Position numbers and translations under genes: made by a program
Assembly: GCA_027924585.1 (NCBI GenBank)
Contig: BSBM01000965.1
Span: forward strand, 1 to 64,000
Length of the DNA stretch: 64,000 nt
Source of the DNA: Larix kaempferi
Taxonomy: Eukaryota > Streptophyta > Pinopsida > Pinales > Pinaceae
Direction of reading: 5' to 3'
Shown: one piece after another, positions 1-9,763 of the stretch
How positions within the stretch are numbered: position 1 is the first letter of the stretch
Layout: every line of letters starts with the position of its first letter
Notes under the pieces: model-generated
What the model was told of the DNA's origin: nothing
Database searches by the model: none
The model's input: the letters and a program-made list of their open reading frames with translations, nothing else

Positions 1-18
1 GCCCAAACTCCTTGTGCC

Positions 19-1262
19 ATGTCTACCTTAGAAGTATTGCAGAGTTGTCCTTTGCAACGAAATGCACTTCTGGCAGCTATTGGGAGTATGGAGTCCTCCA
101 ACATGTCTGCGCGTTTTCATATGACTGATGTCAAATACCGGTTGCCATATCACGTTGCCCTCCAGATTGAAGTCGTTCATGGTCCAATGACCATAAGACG
201 AGCTGTAGTAGATGAGGGAGCGTCGACTTGCGTAATGTCTATTTCCTGCTGGAAAGCTCTAGGTTCTCCTGAGTTAGTCCCTTCCAACACAATGCTTACT
301 GCATTTGATGGCAGAACTTTCCGTCCACATGGAGTTTTGCCATCATTTAATGTCACCTTGGCCGGTAAGACAGTTGCTGTTGAGATTGAAGTTCTGGACG
401 CTCCTCTCGATTACAATATGTTATTGGGCAGGAGTTGGACTTATGCCATGCAAGCTATAGCATCGGCAGTTTTCCGGAGTGGTCATGTTCCCATTTGAAG
501 GTAAGATCGTTACAGTCGATCAACTTTCTTTCACTCAAGGAAAACACCAGACTTCTACGGAAACCACGATTCCTATGATTGATCAAACCACCCCAGTTAG
601 CGAGAGTTTAGGAGCAGGACTTTTTGGATCACTGATTGGCACTTTTGATCTACCCGCTCCTACTTTATTTGTTGGTACTGAAGGATGTTCATCGTCTGAA
701 ATTCCTATGATTAGTTCAACAACTGATTCCGAGTTTCTCTCAGCTAATACAAACCCCTCCGTGCCTACCCCTGTTGAAGAAGTTACCCATTTGGAGTCTC
801 ATCAAACTACAACAGGACATATGTCGACTCAATTGGTGTCTGTCGAGTCAAATATAGATGGTGCCACTACTCAGATACCTAACCCATTCATTCTCTCAAC
901 AGTTCAGGAATTACTTTACCTTCTGATGAGGAAATGTTAGAAGCTTTGAATGACCCAGACCATCCTCGTGAACATATAAATCGCGTATCCTTCTTGTTTC
1001 CTTTTCTTCACTTATTAGAGAGAGGAGAATTTTGTTCACCACCCGATGAGAATACTGGTCTCACCCCTTCACAAGTTGCCATTGTTGAAGCAAATAGAGC
1101 ACATACCTCGTTGGTGAACATTTTTACTGGAGTTAACGGAAACATTTTCTTTGAAACGGGATGTTATCTCGATGAAATAATCCCGTATGCTAATCTTTTC
1201 CGTGAGTTCCATAACACCTTTGCCCGGCCTCCTGAGGAAGATCCAGGCATTGACCCTACCTG
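19..1262 (+). pseudogene. P1 gypsy aspartic protease and RT-leader relic
   Basis: The first 159 codons are a retropepsin-like domain. The active-site region reads VVDEGAST (a D-x-G-A variant), followed by a typical fold ending APLDYNMLLGRSWTYAM. The frame then shifts near 475-485 into GKIVTVDQLSF, which normally follows directly in such polyproteins. A low-complexity Ser/Thr/Pro linker follows. A second shift near 905-935 leads into a segment ending FREFHNTFARPPEEDPGIDP, the conserved stretch just before gypsy RT. RT itself is missing, so the gene stops where catalysis would begin. No start codon is assigned because gag should lie upstream of the window. Two frameshifts plus the deletion make it non-functional. 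Confidence 0.8.
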
Positions 1263-1382
1263 AAGAAGTACTACGCCTAGGTTGAAGTACTTTTTCTTGT
1301 AACATAGCTGTATATCTTTGTATAGTTAGTTTTGTTATGTTCGTTAGGTGATCTGATGTGTGTTTCTCGTTTCATGTACCAG

Positions 1383-1806
1383 ATGTCAACCGCACATTTC
1401 CTAGGATTTGCTGATGGCGCCAGTCGCCACACCTGTCAGTTGGCTGCGGCAGCTTGGGTCATTTATTCACCCGCTGAACAACTTGTCTCTTCGGGGGGGG
1501 GTTTGTTTGGGATCGACCACGAACAATGTGGCTGAATACAGTGCAGTTATAGAACTTCTCCGAGATGCCCTCAGTCATGGCATTTCATACCTGGAGGTAA
1601 GGCTTGACTCACAACTAATTGTATTTCAGTTAACATGTGTCTATCGGATCAGAGATCCAGGATTGCTACGACAGTTTCTACGAGTTAGATTATTGGAAAG
1701 ACATTTTCATTCTATCAGATATGAACACATTCCAAGAAATTTAAACAATTTAGCTGATTCGTTAGCAAACTATGTGTTAGACTGGCATTTGCATCATACA
1801 TTGTAA
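1383..1806 (+). pseudogene. P1 RNase H, separate ORF downstream of pol
   Basis: This is a type 1 RNase H of about 140 residues. All four expected acidic residues can be seen: D in FADGASR, E in NNVAEYSAV, D in VRLDSQLIV and D in NNLADSLANY. The ATG at 1383 matches the starts of the P2 and P3 copies (MST/MSA followed by FLGF). A run of nine G at 1493-1501 causes a +1/-1 frameshift within the sequence SSGG, so the protein is split between two frames. In P2 and P3 the same ORF follows integrase, so this is an additional RNase H and not the one attached to RT. Its stop at 1806 faces the stop of the PMD gene at 1990. Confidence 0.8.
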
Positions 1807-1989
1807 AAAACTTTCCACACATAAGATTTAAAAACACATTCACATGTAAATAACCGATACTGTATATATAACTGATACCGTATCAAAATATATGAGTTTC
1901 GAGTCATGAGTCTCATAAGTCAAGTCATAAAAGTACAAAAGTTGGGCATGGCAGCCTAAAAAATATATACATATAATGTTTTTCTTCTC

Positions 1990-3227
1990 CTATGGAGAAG
2001 GAGGAACCTCCTCATCATCTACCCCATTACGATAGCATATCACTAGTCTAGCAACCCTACGCAGTAATCTAAGCCATGTTGGGGGCACCCCAACAACATC
2101 TTCCTGCATGTCAACAGGTATCTGGTCCATGCGGCTTGCAGGAATCTCATGAGTCAGCCGACTCATTTTCCTCTCCAGGGTTCCCAGCATAGCTTCTGCT
2201 GCGGTGATATCAGCCGGCCTCACATAGATAGTAGGATGGCCCTCGGGACGAACAGGCCCAACATCTGCATTGAACACTTGATTAGAACTCCAAAACTCAT
2301 TTCATAAAAATCAAATATTTGAAAAGTTTGAAAAAATTAAATAAATTCTCAAAAAGTAAACATACCAATATCTCCCCAGGCTCCACCTGGCGGAAGTACC
2401 AGCTCTGGGTCGTGACGAAAATCTAGTCCAGCATACGGAAACTGCTCAAAAGCAGGAACTTGCCTCTCCCACCACCCCCAGAAGTCATCTGTATGGTAAC
2501 AATAGTGACTCTCCCCACCAGCCTGGCGGAGAAAAATGTCACCCCAACGGCCTAGTCTGGGCTCACGGGGGTTAACCTGTGGTAATGGCATTCCCAAACT
2601 AATAGCAGGCATTCTCTCGAAGAAGAAAGTACACAAGATACTCCCGTACCCAAAATTCTTCATTGTACCAGATTTGCAACTTGTCAATTGATACTTCATG
2701 TTTGCCAACAAGCTAGTACTCCAATCATAAACATGCCCATGCAAGCACTGTACACCGACATGCATCGAGTTCCTAGAAGCCAAGTGTTGTGATGCACTAC
2801 CGGATACCCGGTTGATCGTGCTCACTATCACTTTCAGCGGGAGACCATCAATAGTTGAAATCAGAATTTGGCTTCCCGATTTCTCTGCTCCGGCAACACA
2901 GTAGGTGTTCACATATTCTTGCACTGATCGTGCACCCAAGCGAGATGTACTTTTTAGATTGATTACGTCTCCTCTCCTCGAGAGACCGGTTATAAAGTAT
3001 ATATCCTCAACGGTAAGCTCAAGAGTTTGCCCCCGGATGATGAAGGTATTAGTATCGACATCCCAATACTGAATCAATCTCCGAAACAACTTGTTTAGTG
3101 CCCGCATGTTTACGGTTCGATAAAATTTCAACAAACCGCATCTACGGAGTGCATGAAGGGTAGCAGGGTCTTGCATAGCTAGTCTATCCATGTCTTCATG
3201 CTCCCTTTCCCTCCATTGTAAGACCAT
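1990..3227 (-). CDS. P1 antisense plant mobile domain (PMD) protein, intact, 378 aa
   Basis: Exon 3227-2366 and exon 2264-1990 join through a 101-bp GT-AG intron (2265-2365, phase 1) into an uninterrupted 378-codon frame. The start is fixed by the two relatives, which begin MVLEWREREHD; here it is MVLQWREREHE. PMD hallmarks are YWDVDTNTF, LTVEDIYFITGLSRRG and a C-terminal helical segment. PMD proteins are plant nuclear proteins related to MAIN/MAIL1 and are often carried by transposons; their biochemical role is unclear. The ATG is directly preceded by a splice acceptor, and a 5'UTR intron is predicted at 3229-3490 (262 bp; donor GTAAGT at 3485-3490). It is encoded antisense to P1 pol, tail to tail with RNase H. 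It is the only undamaged gene of P1. Upstream codons in the same frame to 3353 belong to the intron. Confidence 0.82.
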
Positions 3228-3288
3228 CCTGCACAAAAACCCCAAAAATTTTGAGTCTCGGCGCTTTAATTTAGCTTTGCAAGTATGT

Positions 3289-3390
3289 ACGCTACTGTGT
3301 ATACTACACAGTAGCGTGTAGGCGCTACTCTGTTTGAGCAAAGTAGCGCCCATTGCCTTCGTACGCTACTGTTATGTATATACAGTAGCG
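3289..3390. repeat. Three consecutive perfect hairpins inside PMD intron 1 of P1
   Basis: Hairpin 1 has a 12-bp stem ACGCTACTGTGT (3289-3300 with 3306-3317). Hairpin 2 has the 9-bp stem GGCGCTACT (3321-3329 with 3342-3350). Hairpin 3 has the 9-bp stem CGCTACTGT (3364-3372 with 3382-3390). All share the core CGCTACT/AGTAGCG. Weaker copies recur in the P1 LTR at about 5960-6150. They lie in the predicted 5'UTR intron, 60-160 bp upstream of the PMD ATG. Confidence 0.85.
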
Positions 3391-3611
3391 CCCGCGCATA
3401 AAACTTTATGAGCATTGCGTTTCGGGCCATTTTTCCTCAAAATTTTAAAAATAAACCATTGAAATGCAAGTTGGGTTGATTTCTACTTACTTGGTGGAAG
3501 CAGTTTGGCGATTGGATGCTCCTTTCGATCACAAAGGAGATTTGAAATTCGTGAAAATGTGCCCAATGTTTGCCCTACAACACAAAATGCAAATTGATTT
3601 GTTAATATTGA

Positions 3612-3625
3612 AATTATATATATAA
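3612..3625 (-). promoter_or_regulatory. Candidate TATA region for the P1 PMD gene
   Basis: An alternating TA tract lies about 125-130 bp upstream of the predicted 5'UTR donor at 3490. P2 has TATAAATA 136 bp before its matching donor and P3 about 142 bp before. The placement is by analogy; the tract itself is low complexity. Confidence 0.35.
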
Positions 3626-3980
3626 TTGGATTTTAATTTTTACCCATAATTTTTAATTTTCTATAGTTTCAAACATTTTCAAAAACCCTAATTAATCAAT
3701 TGAAACACAAAATAAGGTATAAAATTGATCCAAGTTCAATTTTCACTCAAATGTTGTCGAATTCGTCTCCTGACCTCTAATTTCTTAACGATAAATCTTG
3801 TCAATTAGCTAAACATTTCAAATCCATATATTCTTTAAGATTTTTGCGTCATCGACTAATATTTTGTTGAAAACCTAGTTTTTGGCAGGACATGAAGTTA
3901 CGATCCCAGAAGCTGACCTTTAAGTCATTTTAAGCTCTTGTTTGGACTATTTAAACCTAAACAAGATTGCCGAGCAGACT

Positions 3981-4613
3981 TTTCCTCTTCGAGCTCGTTA
4001 AAGTATCCAAAGGCTCATCCACTCAGGTATAGAATTACCCCTTTTCCGGGCCTCAATGGATTAACTACGGAAAAGGTATACTCTAGGTATACGTCAGTAT
4101 GCGCTAGAAGAGTTCTCCTTTCATTGTTTTATACTTTTTCGGGGGAAGAGACTAACTATACGAAAAAGGACCTTCTAGAGTCTTTCTTTAGGGTTTTCAG
4201 ACTCTCTAAATATGAAAATACCAAGCGAGCATTCACCTACTCGGGCTCGATGTGAAATCCACGAGAGGGTAAGAAGAGGATTGTTTAAGTTTTTCAGACT
4301 CATAAACAGGAAAATACCGGCGAGCATTAATCTGCTTGGGCTCGATACTAAAATCCACGAGCAGATATATGGAGTTATTGTTTAAGTTTTTCAGACTCCT
4401 TAAAATTGAAAACACCGGCGAGCAAGAACAGATCTCGGCTCGATACTAAAATCCAGAGATCAGTACATATAGAGTAATCTTCTATCTCTTCTTCGAACTC
4501 TTTAAATTATGAAGAAGGTACTGAGTCTTCCCTCCCATGGGCTCATTAAACTATTTACATGGTTGGACCTATTGAGTTTTCATTCTTTCTTGGACTCATT
4601 AAATCCACAAGAA
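3981..4613. repeat. Array of hairpins with shared loop and unit-specific stems
   Basis: At least eight units. Stem arms: 4040-4048/4068-4076 (CCTTTTCCG, 9 bp), 4134-4141/4161-4168 (CTTTTTCG, 8 bp), 4236-4243/4262-4268 (bulged), 4330-4338/4358-4366 (ATCTGCTTG, one G-T), 4431-4436/4456-4461 (GATCTC), 4488-4494/4511-4517 (CTTCTTC), 4535-4539/4558-4562 (CCATG), 4587-4592/4608-4613 (TTCTTG). Loops are 15-19 nt and several share the consensus GGCTCGATACTAAAATCCA or a shortened form with CTCATTAAATCCA. The third to sixth units also sit in a tandem repeat of about 100 bp. The array lies in the non-coding 3' internal region of P1, upstream of the PMD gene. Confidence 0.8.
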
Positions 4614-4619
4614 GGGTAT

Positions 4620-5782
4620 TCTTTTATCTAAAAAGAATAAGGAACGGGAAAACACATCATATCTTCATTGTTAAAGGCAGTATCAGTCAAGTCCTATCCT
4701 TGAACACAGCACCTACTTGAGTCTATCTTGTCGGTTGGGTTTAGTTTTTGGCCTTAGGGTGAACCTTTCCTCCGAGTTATTTACTCCCCCTGTTGGTTAT
4801 TCTCCCAACCATATGGAGGGTCTACTAATGTCTCTTACATTTCAGACTTATTTACCCCATTATGTCAGAAACTGCCTGAGTCACTTTGTGTCGTGCTCAA
4901 TGTTCAAGGATATACCCTGTGTCGGCCATTCTGCAGTTACCTTGACCTCATGTGTCGGCCTTCCTAGTGTCAGTCTTGTTACATGTCATTCCATATCAGC
5001 TCTTACCAGTTGAGTGTTCCTCGAGTTGGATGATGGAGGATGCCTTAAGGCCTCCCTTCCAACGGACTTCCTCCCATCGACATCAAATCATTATTCTGGG
5101 ATTGAAGTTTAGAGTTTCGGTTAGTACCTTGGAGATTGCAATCACCAGTGGCAATTTTCCTCGCTGTTGAATGATGAGAATACATCAATGTCTCTTCTTC
5201 GACAGGATTCCCAAGTGTTCGACTCCAAGTCCATCTATTCACATTTGGCGAATCGTACTTGGTACCTTGGACTCCATCATCATTATCGATGGAAGTCCTC
5301 GCGTTTGTTAACGGTATACATCAATGAACGGTAATCAGACGATGCCCTCCATGTTCGACTGTCAACTCATCTATTCACATGGCGCGGGTTTGTACCTAGG
5401 GTCGTTATGGGATGAAGACCTTGGGATTTTGATGACATAACCTCATTTTTGTTATCACCCAAGTTGCGCAAGACTGAGCCTCACTTCTATACGGCTCTCC
5501 ATGAGACATAGATCCAGTGTGTTGTTATGGCTATGATCTCTTAGTTTGACATGGATCCACGCTTGTATTTCAAGTGGCCATGCTTTTATATACATCTCCT
5601 TGTTATGTATCGGAGATCATGTTGTATCACCTTACACATCTATAAGATGTCAACAATGTAATTGCTCGCTGACCTTGATTTTTGTTGCAGGTTTCTTGCG
5701 ACTTTTTTCTACGGTTCTGTGCTCTCTCTCTGGTTTTGGATTATAATGTATTTCGGCCATCGTTACCCTCTGATCTCACACA
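4620..5782. other. P1 3' internal non-coding region
   Basis: I see no gene. The last about 50 bp before the polypurine tract align with the same place in P2 and P3 (TATTTCGGCCATCG, then TCACACATTAGGGGGCATC), which fixes its identity as internal sequence next to the 3' LTR. Confidence 0.6.
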
Positions 5783-5794
5783 TTAGGGGGCATC
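5783..5794 (+). other. P1 polypurine tract
   Basis: TTAGGGGGCATC lies immediately before the LTR start TGTTAT. The same ATTAGGGGGCATC or a one-base variant precedes the LTRs of P2 and P3. Confidence 0.7.
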
Positions 5795-6814
5795 TGTTAT
5801 AGGTCAAACTTGCACCTCTCCGTCCGTGATCACCCTGAGCTGCTGATCACACAAAAGGACAACTTGGATGGAGGAGCATGTTGAACTTGGATGATATGAC
5901 AACTCATCCCATTTCCTGAGAATACTGAAAACATACAAAAATATCATTTTGAGGTATGAGCGCTACTCTACTTAAAGAGACTAGCGCCCATACGCGACTC
6001 CAGTGCATAATAGTAGCACCCATATCAATATATACGCTACTCCTTATTATCAAAGTAGCGCTCGGAATTTAAAACTAAATGAGCGCTATTTCTCAAACAA
6101 TAGAGTAGTGCCCTATACGCTACTCCACTGTGTAATAGTCGCGTGTATCTTAAAAATGATTAAAAAATATATTAATCCATCGAAGAGGATTAGTTGAAGT
6201 CAGTTTCTTAACTTCCCCAACCTCCTCATCGACTTGAACTGCTTCCTTAAACCTATAAATTCCTAGAAGGCTAAGGGAGCAAGGTTAGAAGAAATTATGA
6301 ATGCAAATGATTACTAAAGAATGAGAGGATGAGTTAATGGAGAAACTGTTGCAGAAGACATTCAGACCAGAGCAGAGCCAGAGCCCAGGATCTAGTTGCA
6401 GGAGCCTGCTTCATTATCAGGTATATTTGTACTGCATACTATTTTGACAAATAAAGGTTGAAGTGTTTCCTTGTTCCAATCTGAAGGTGTTATAAAATGG
6501 CATTTTGAGTTGGATTCATTTTGGTCAATACTGGACATTAAACATAATCTTTGTTTATTTTATGATTTATATGTTGCCCAAAGTGTTTGAGGAAGGTATT
6601 GTTGTTTCAGGTTTGCTGAAAGAAAGTAGATTTGAGAGCTGGACACAAGACTGGGTCAAGGCTAGGATCAGACTCCAGTACAAGGTATGTTCTCTAAATC
6701 TGTAATCTATTTCTTTTGTAAACACCTCTGTAATGACATAAATGCACTTACCTGTCACCCCAACCAAGTTGATAGTTTAGTTTCCTGACTATAGGGTAGA
6801 AATATCCGCCAACA
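5795..6814 (+). mobile_element. P1 3' LTR (about 1.02 kb)
   Basis: It begins TGTTATAGG after the polypurine tract and ends CGCCAACA at 6814, where G's LTR resumes. A degenerate cluster of CGCTACT/AGTAGCG hairpins occupies about 5960-6150 (for example 6034-6041 with 6054-6061). No gene is present; short open frames at 6003-6197 and 6505-6705 have no recognisable domain. The partner LTR is outside the window, so the length rests on the junction. Confidence 0.6.
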
Positions 6815-7099
6815 ATTGATAACAAATTCGAAACCCCCAATTCGCACCCTGTCATCTTCAAAACTCATTGCAAACATATTAGTAATCTCCACATGGTGAC
6901 CATCAAAGCTTCGAAAGAAATGTGTCCATCCCATTTTCTCAAATCTCTTGGCAGCTTCCTGGTTGGATTCAATAAGCTCAAACCCTGAGATCTCAAAACG
7001 ATTCAGAGGAGACATGGTTTCTCCAACACTTTCCGGGCTTGGTCGCGAAATGAAAGGGAAAGTGAAAACAGAGGGAATAGGTATCCATACACACGACAT
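6815..7099 (-). pseudogene. G 3' LTR copy of the LTR ORF, cut by P1 after about 95 codons
   Basis: The first 95 codons match the N-terminus of the 431-aa ORF at 17349-18644, with a few substitutions (for example HVEITN for HAEITK). Codons beyond GGFEFVIN are replaced by P1 LTR sequence. Confidence 0.8.
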
Positions 7100-8155
7100 G
7101 ATAGATAATCTTCACATGCTTCAAATCTAATCAGAAATCAGATCTCTGATCCTACCATTTTAGCGGGATTTCGAGCAGTGATAAATGTTACAACTTTCAC
7201 ACTACACCATGATTTATGCCAGTTTATCTACGTTTGGCCATGCTTGTTAGTGATAACCACTTAACTTGGCGAACCAGCGATACTAAGACTGATAGAATCA
7301 TCATTACGATCATTGATTATTGACAGTGGTTCATAATTAATAGGTACAATGGCGTAATTTGAAATGACTGTTAGAAATTAACACTGTCAACACGATTTTA
7401 CGAAATGCATACAACTGTCGATTTTGTCAAGGGTGAAAGCCACATTTTCATGCCAGCTCATCGATCCAAAACGTTTATTGATTTAACCATTGGTTTATTG
7501 CATGGCCAGTTCATCAAACAATCATCCCTGTTTTATCATGTTACGTAGTGGTATGAAGAGTAATAAATCACATTTTAATGTTAAGGAGGCATTAATCAAA
7601 TGGCTAGCTTAATGTTTATTCTATGTATATGTACAAAGCTATATATATATGTACAACACTAAGTGTAAAAACCTTTAAACATCCTATTGATATATTTATA
7701 CCATCATATAGGGTATTTATCATATGTAAAAATTGCCTATACAAACCTCATTTATCCATTAACTATGATATTTACAAAATTCATAATAGGGTATTACATA
7801 CGATGTTAACTTCCAAAATTCTTTTAGTCTTAAGACTAATAATACCCTAAACAATGTATTTTATGATATTTCTCTTGGCACAAATCCCTTAAGTCACATA
7901 AATTCATTTTGATGTTTTAAATAGCTTTAATGAGAATTTACGAAACTTGTCTGACATTCGTTTAAAATCCAAGTTTTATGATCAAGTTCCTATCAACTCT
8001 AGAAACATTAAATTACTTTTCTGTGATTAAGAGTACCTTCAGAATCAAAGATTCTTATGGTGCTCTAACATAATTTTTGAATTGATAAATCACATAAAGA
8101 GCTGATCTCTCTTCATTTTGTCAAGAAATGAAGAGGTTGTTGCTGGCTGCCAACA
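6815..8155 (-). mobile_element. G 3' LTR, interrupted by P1
   Basis: Direct repeat of 18360-19701. It starts TGTTGGCAGCC at 8155 and breaks off at 6815 inside the LTR ORF, where P1 begins. The missing 2.8 kb should resume left of P1, outside the window. Confidence 0.85.
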
Positions 8156-9445
8156 AATGGCGACGACCTGGGTGAACCAGTTATCTCTGCTTAAAACAAG
8201 ATGATCAAAACGAAATCTTAGAAATCTGTTAAAAATAATCAAAATCCTTTATTCATATCAAACCTTTATTTATTCAGATTCATAAGTATAACTCAGAAAT
8301 ATTTCATCTTTTGAAACAAACATTTGATTTAGAGATAGGCTTACAAATATCTTCATCGAAACCAGTACTTCTTAGTAAAGATGATCTTACCATCAGCATC
8401 GAATACTGTTCCTCTGAAAACTATCTAGAACCTGTTGCATGGCATAGTAAGTTTCTTGTTTCTTGCTTTTGCTGTTCTTTAAAATAATAATTCTGTCTGA
8501 AGACTACTATCTGGGTTTGGTGTCCCAATGTGATAGTATCATTCACGAGAGTTGTCTGAAATAAGCAGGCCGACTCGTGATGAGATCTCCTGTCTTTTAA
8601 TTTAAAATCAAAAGCCATCACCCTGGTGATCAGAAATGAAGTTATTCCAGGCAACACTGATGATCATGATTAGGCCGGCTCATTACTGAGACCTCCTATT
8701 CTTCAGGCAAAAGTTGTGTTTTATTACGATTTTCATTATTTTTCTTTTAACTAAAATGAGAGATCATCACCTAGCATGGTAACCAAATGGTAATGTCAGT
8801 CATTAATATCACCAGAAAATGAATCAGCTGGCTCGTGATGAGACCCCTTATCTTTTGGTTTCAAGACCAAAAGCCATTACTAGTTTCCTAATAATGTCAT
8901 ACCAGTGATATTCGTGATTCTGATCAGACTGGATCATTACTGAGACCTTCCGTCTCTCACTTTAGCTTCTTATTGACTGGAACAGATGCTAGACAGTTCT
9001 CAAATGACAAAAGTTTTCTAAAACTGATGATAGAAATCTATAAAGATTTTTCAAAAGTACAAACTTCGAAAAAGATATATAATAAACTATCCTTATTTAA
9101 GAAAATAACCAGATGAAAGAAAATCCGAGAAACACTTATAAACAGAAATAACGAAGGTTTTTTACAAATTCAAGAAATTTTGATCAATCTGAACAAATTT
9201 TAAAAGATTTCAGTCTAAATCAAAATTTTAAAGACTGATGAGTAAACTGATCTTATTTATTTATACTAATTACAGTTGTTAATTATATATTTCTGTCTAA
9301 GACTGGTTATATACATAAATTTTAACAATATGAAATATTTGACTTTGACAGAAATTTGATTTATATACAGTTTGCTAGTTTATATACAGAAATACAAATT
9401 ATTTACAACAGCGAATAAGTATATACATTTTTAGACAGCAAATTA
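8156..9445 (-). other. G 3' internal non-coding region with a diverged duplication
   Basis: No gene seen. A block of about 145 bp at 8575-8720 recurs, diverged, at 8828-8962. Each block holds two similar submotifs about 100 bp apart, of the form GGCTC-rTGA-GAGACCTCCT. Confidence 0.6.
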
Positions 9446-9763
9446 TCAACAGAAATATTTCTTAAGAATCAGTCCATTCACAGGGAATGTCTCAGACTGT
9501 CCTTCAAGTGTTTGCAATCGAAAGGTACTTGGACCTATTTTTTCAGAAATAACAAAGGGACCTAACCACAGTTTTTGAAACTTAGTATGATTACCCTTAT
9601 CTTCATGAGCTTTATCCCATTTTAAGACCAAGTCTCCTACCTGAAATTCGCGATCAGAACTAAATGATTGGTCAAACCATGACTTAACAATCTGTTGATG
9701 TTTGTTAAAGTGTTGTTTTGACTTTTCTCTATCTTCTTCTAACTTTAGCAATACATTAATTCT
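9446..9763 (-). pseudogene. G integrase C-terminal tail, cut off by an in-frame stop
   Basis: This continues the polymerase frame directly after a TAA at 9764-9766. It contains a basic stretch, then VGDLVLKWDK and WLGPFVISEKIGPSTFRL, the GPF/Y module found at the C-terminus of gypsy integrases. The stop stands where CAA (Gln) is plausible in AME-x-RINVLLK, so the original protein was about 100 residues longer. Confidence 0.85.

Larger units (their letters stand above)
1..6814 (+). mobile_element. P1: 3' part of a PMD-carrying Ty3/gypsy retrotransposon
   Basis: Reading rightwards: protease and RT-leader relics, RNase H, an antisense plant mobile domain gene, a polypurine tract at 5783-5794 and a 3' LTR starting TGTTAT at 5795. 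The LTR is taken to end at 6814 (CCAACA), giving TGTT/AACA ends. Exactly at 6815 the LTR of element G resumes in mid-ORF, so P1 appears to be inserted into G. The 5' part of P1 lies outside the window. Most of RT and all of integrase are deleted between about 1262 and 1383. P2 and P3 further right share the protein order but have different LTR sequences. The end point is inferred from the junction with G, because no second LTR copy is visible. Confidence 0.75.

Noticed and set aside
3228-3353. Extra 42 N-terminal codons of the P1 PMD protein
   Set aside because: They lie in the predicted 5'UTR intron; P2 and P3 start at the same internal Met directly after a splice acceptor.
3981-4613. CRISPR array
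   Set aside because: Repeated loops and variable flanks superficially resemble one, but the variable parts are inverted pairs around each loop, spacing is irregular, and the context is a plant retrotransposon.
8421-8657. 78-codon ORF downstream of G pol
   Set aside because: It overlaps a diverged non-coding duplication and has no domain or conservation that I can see.
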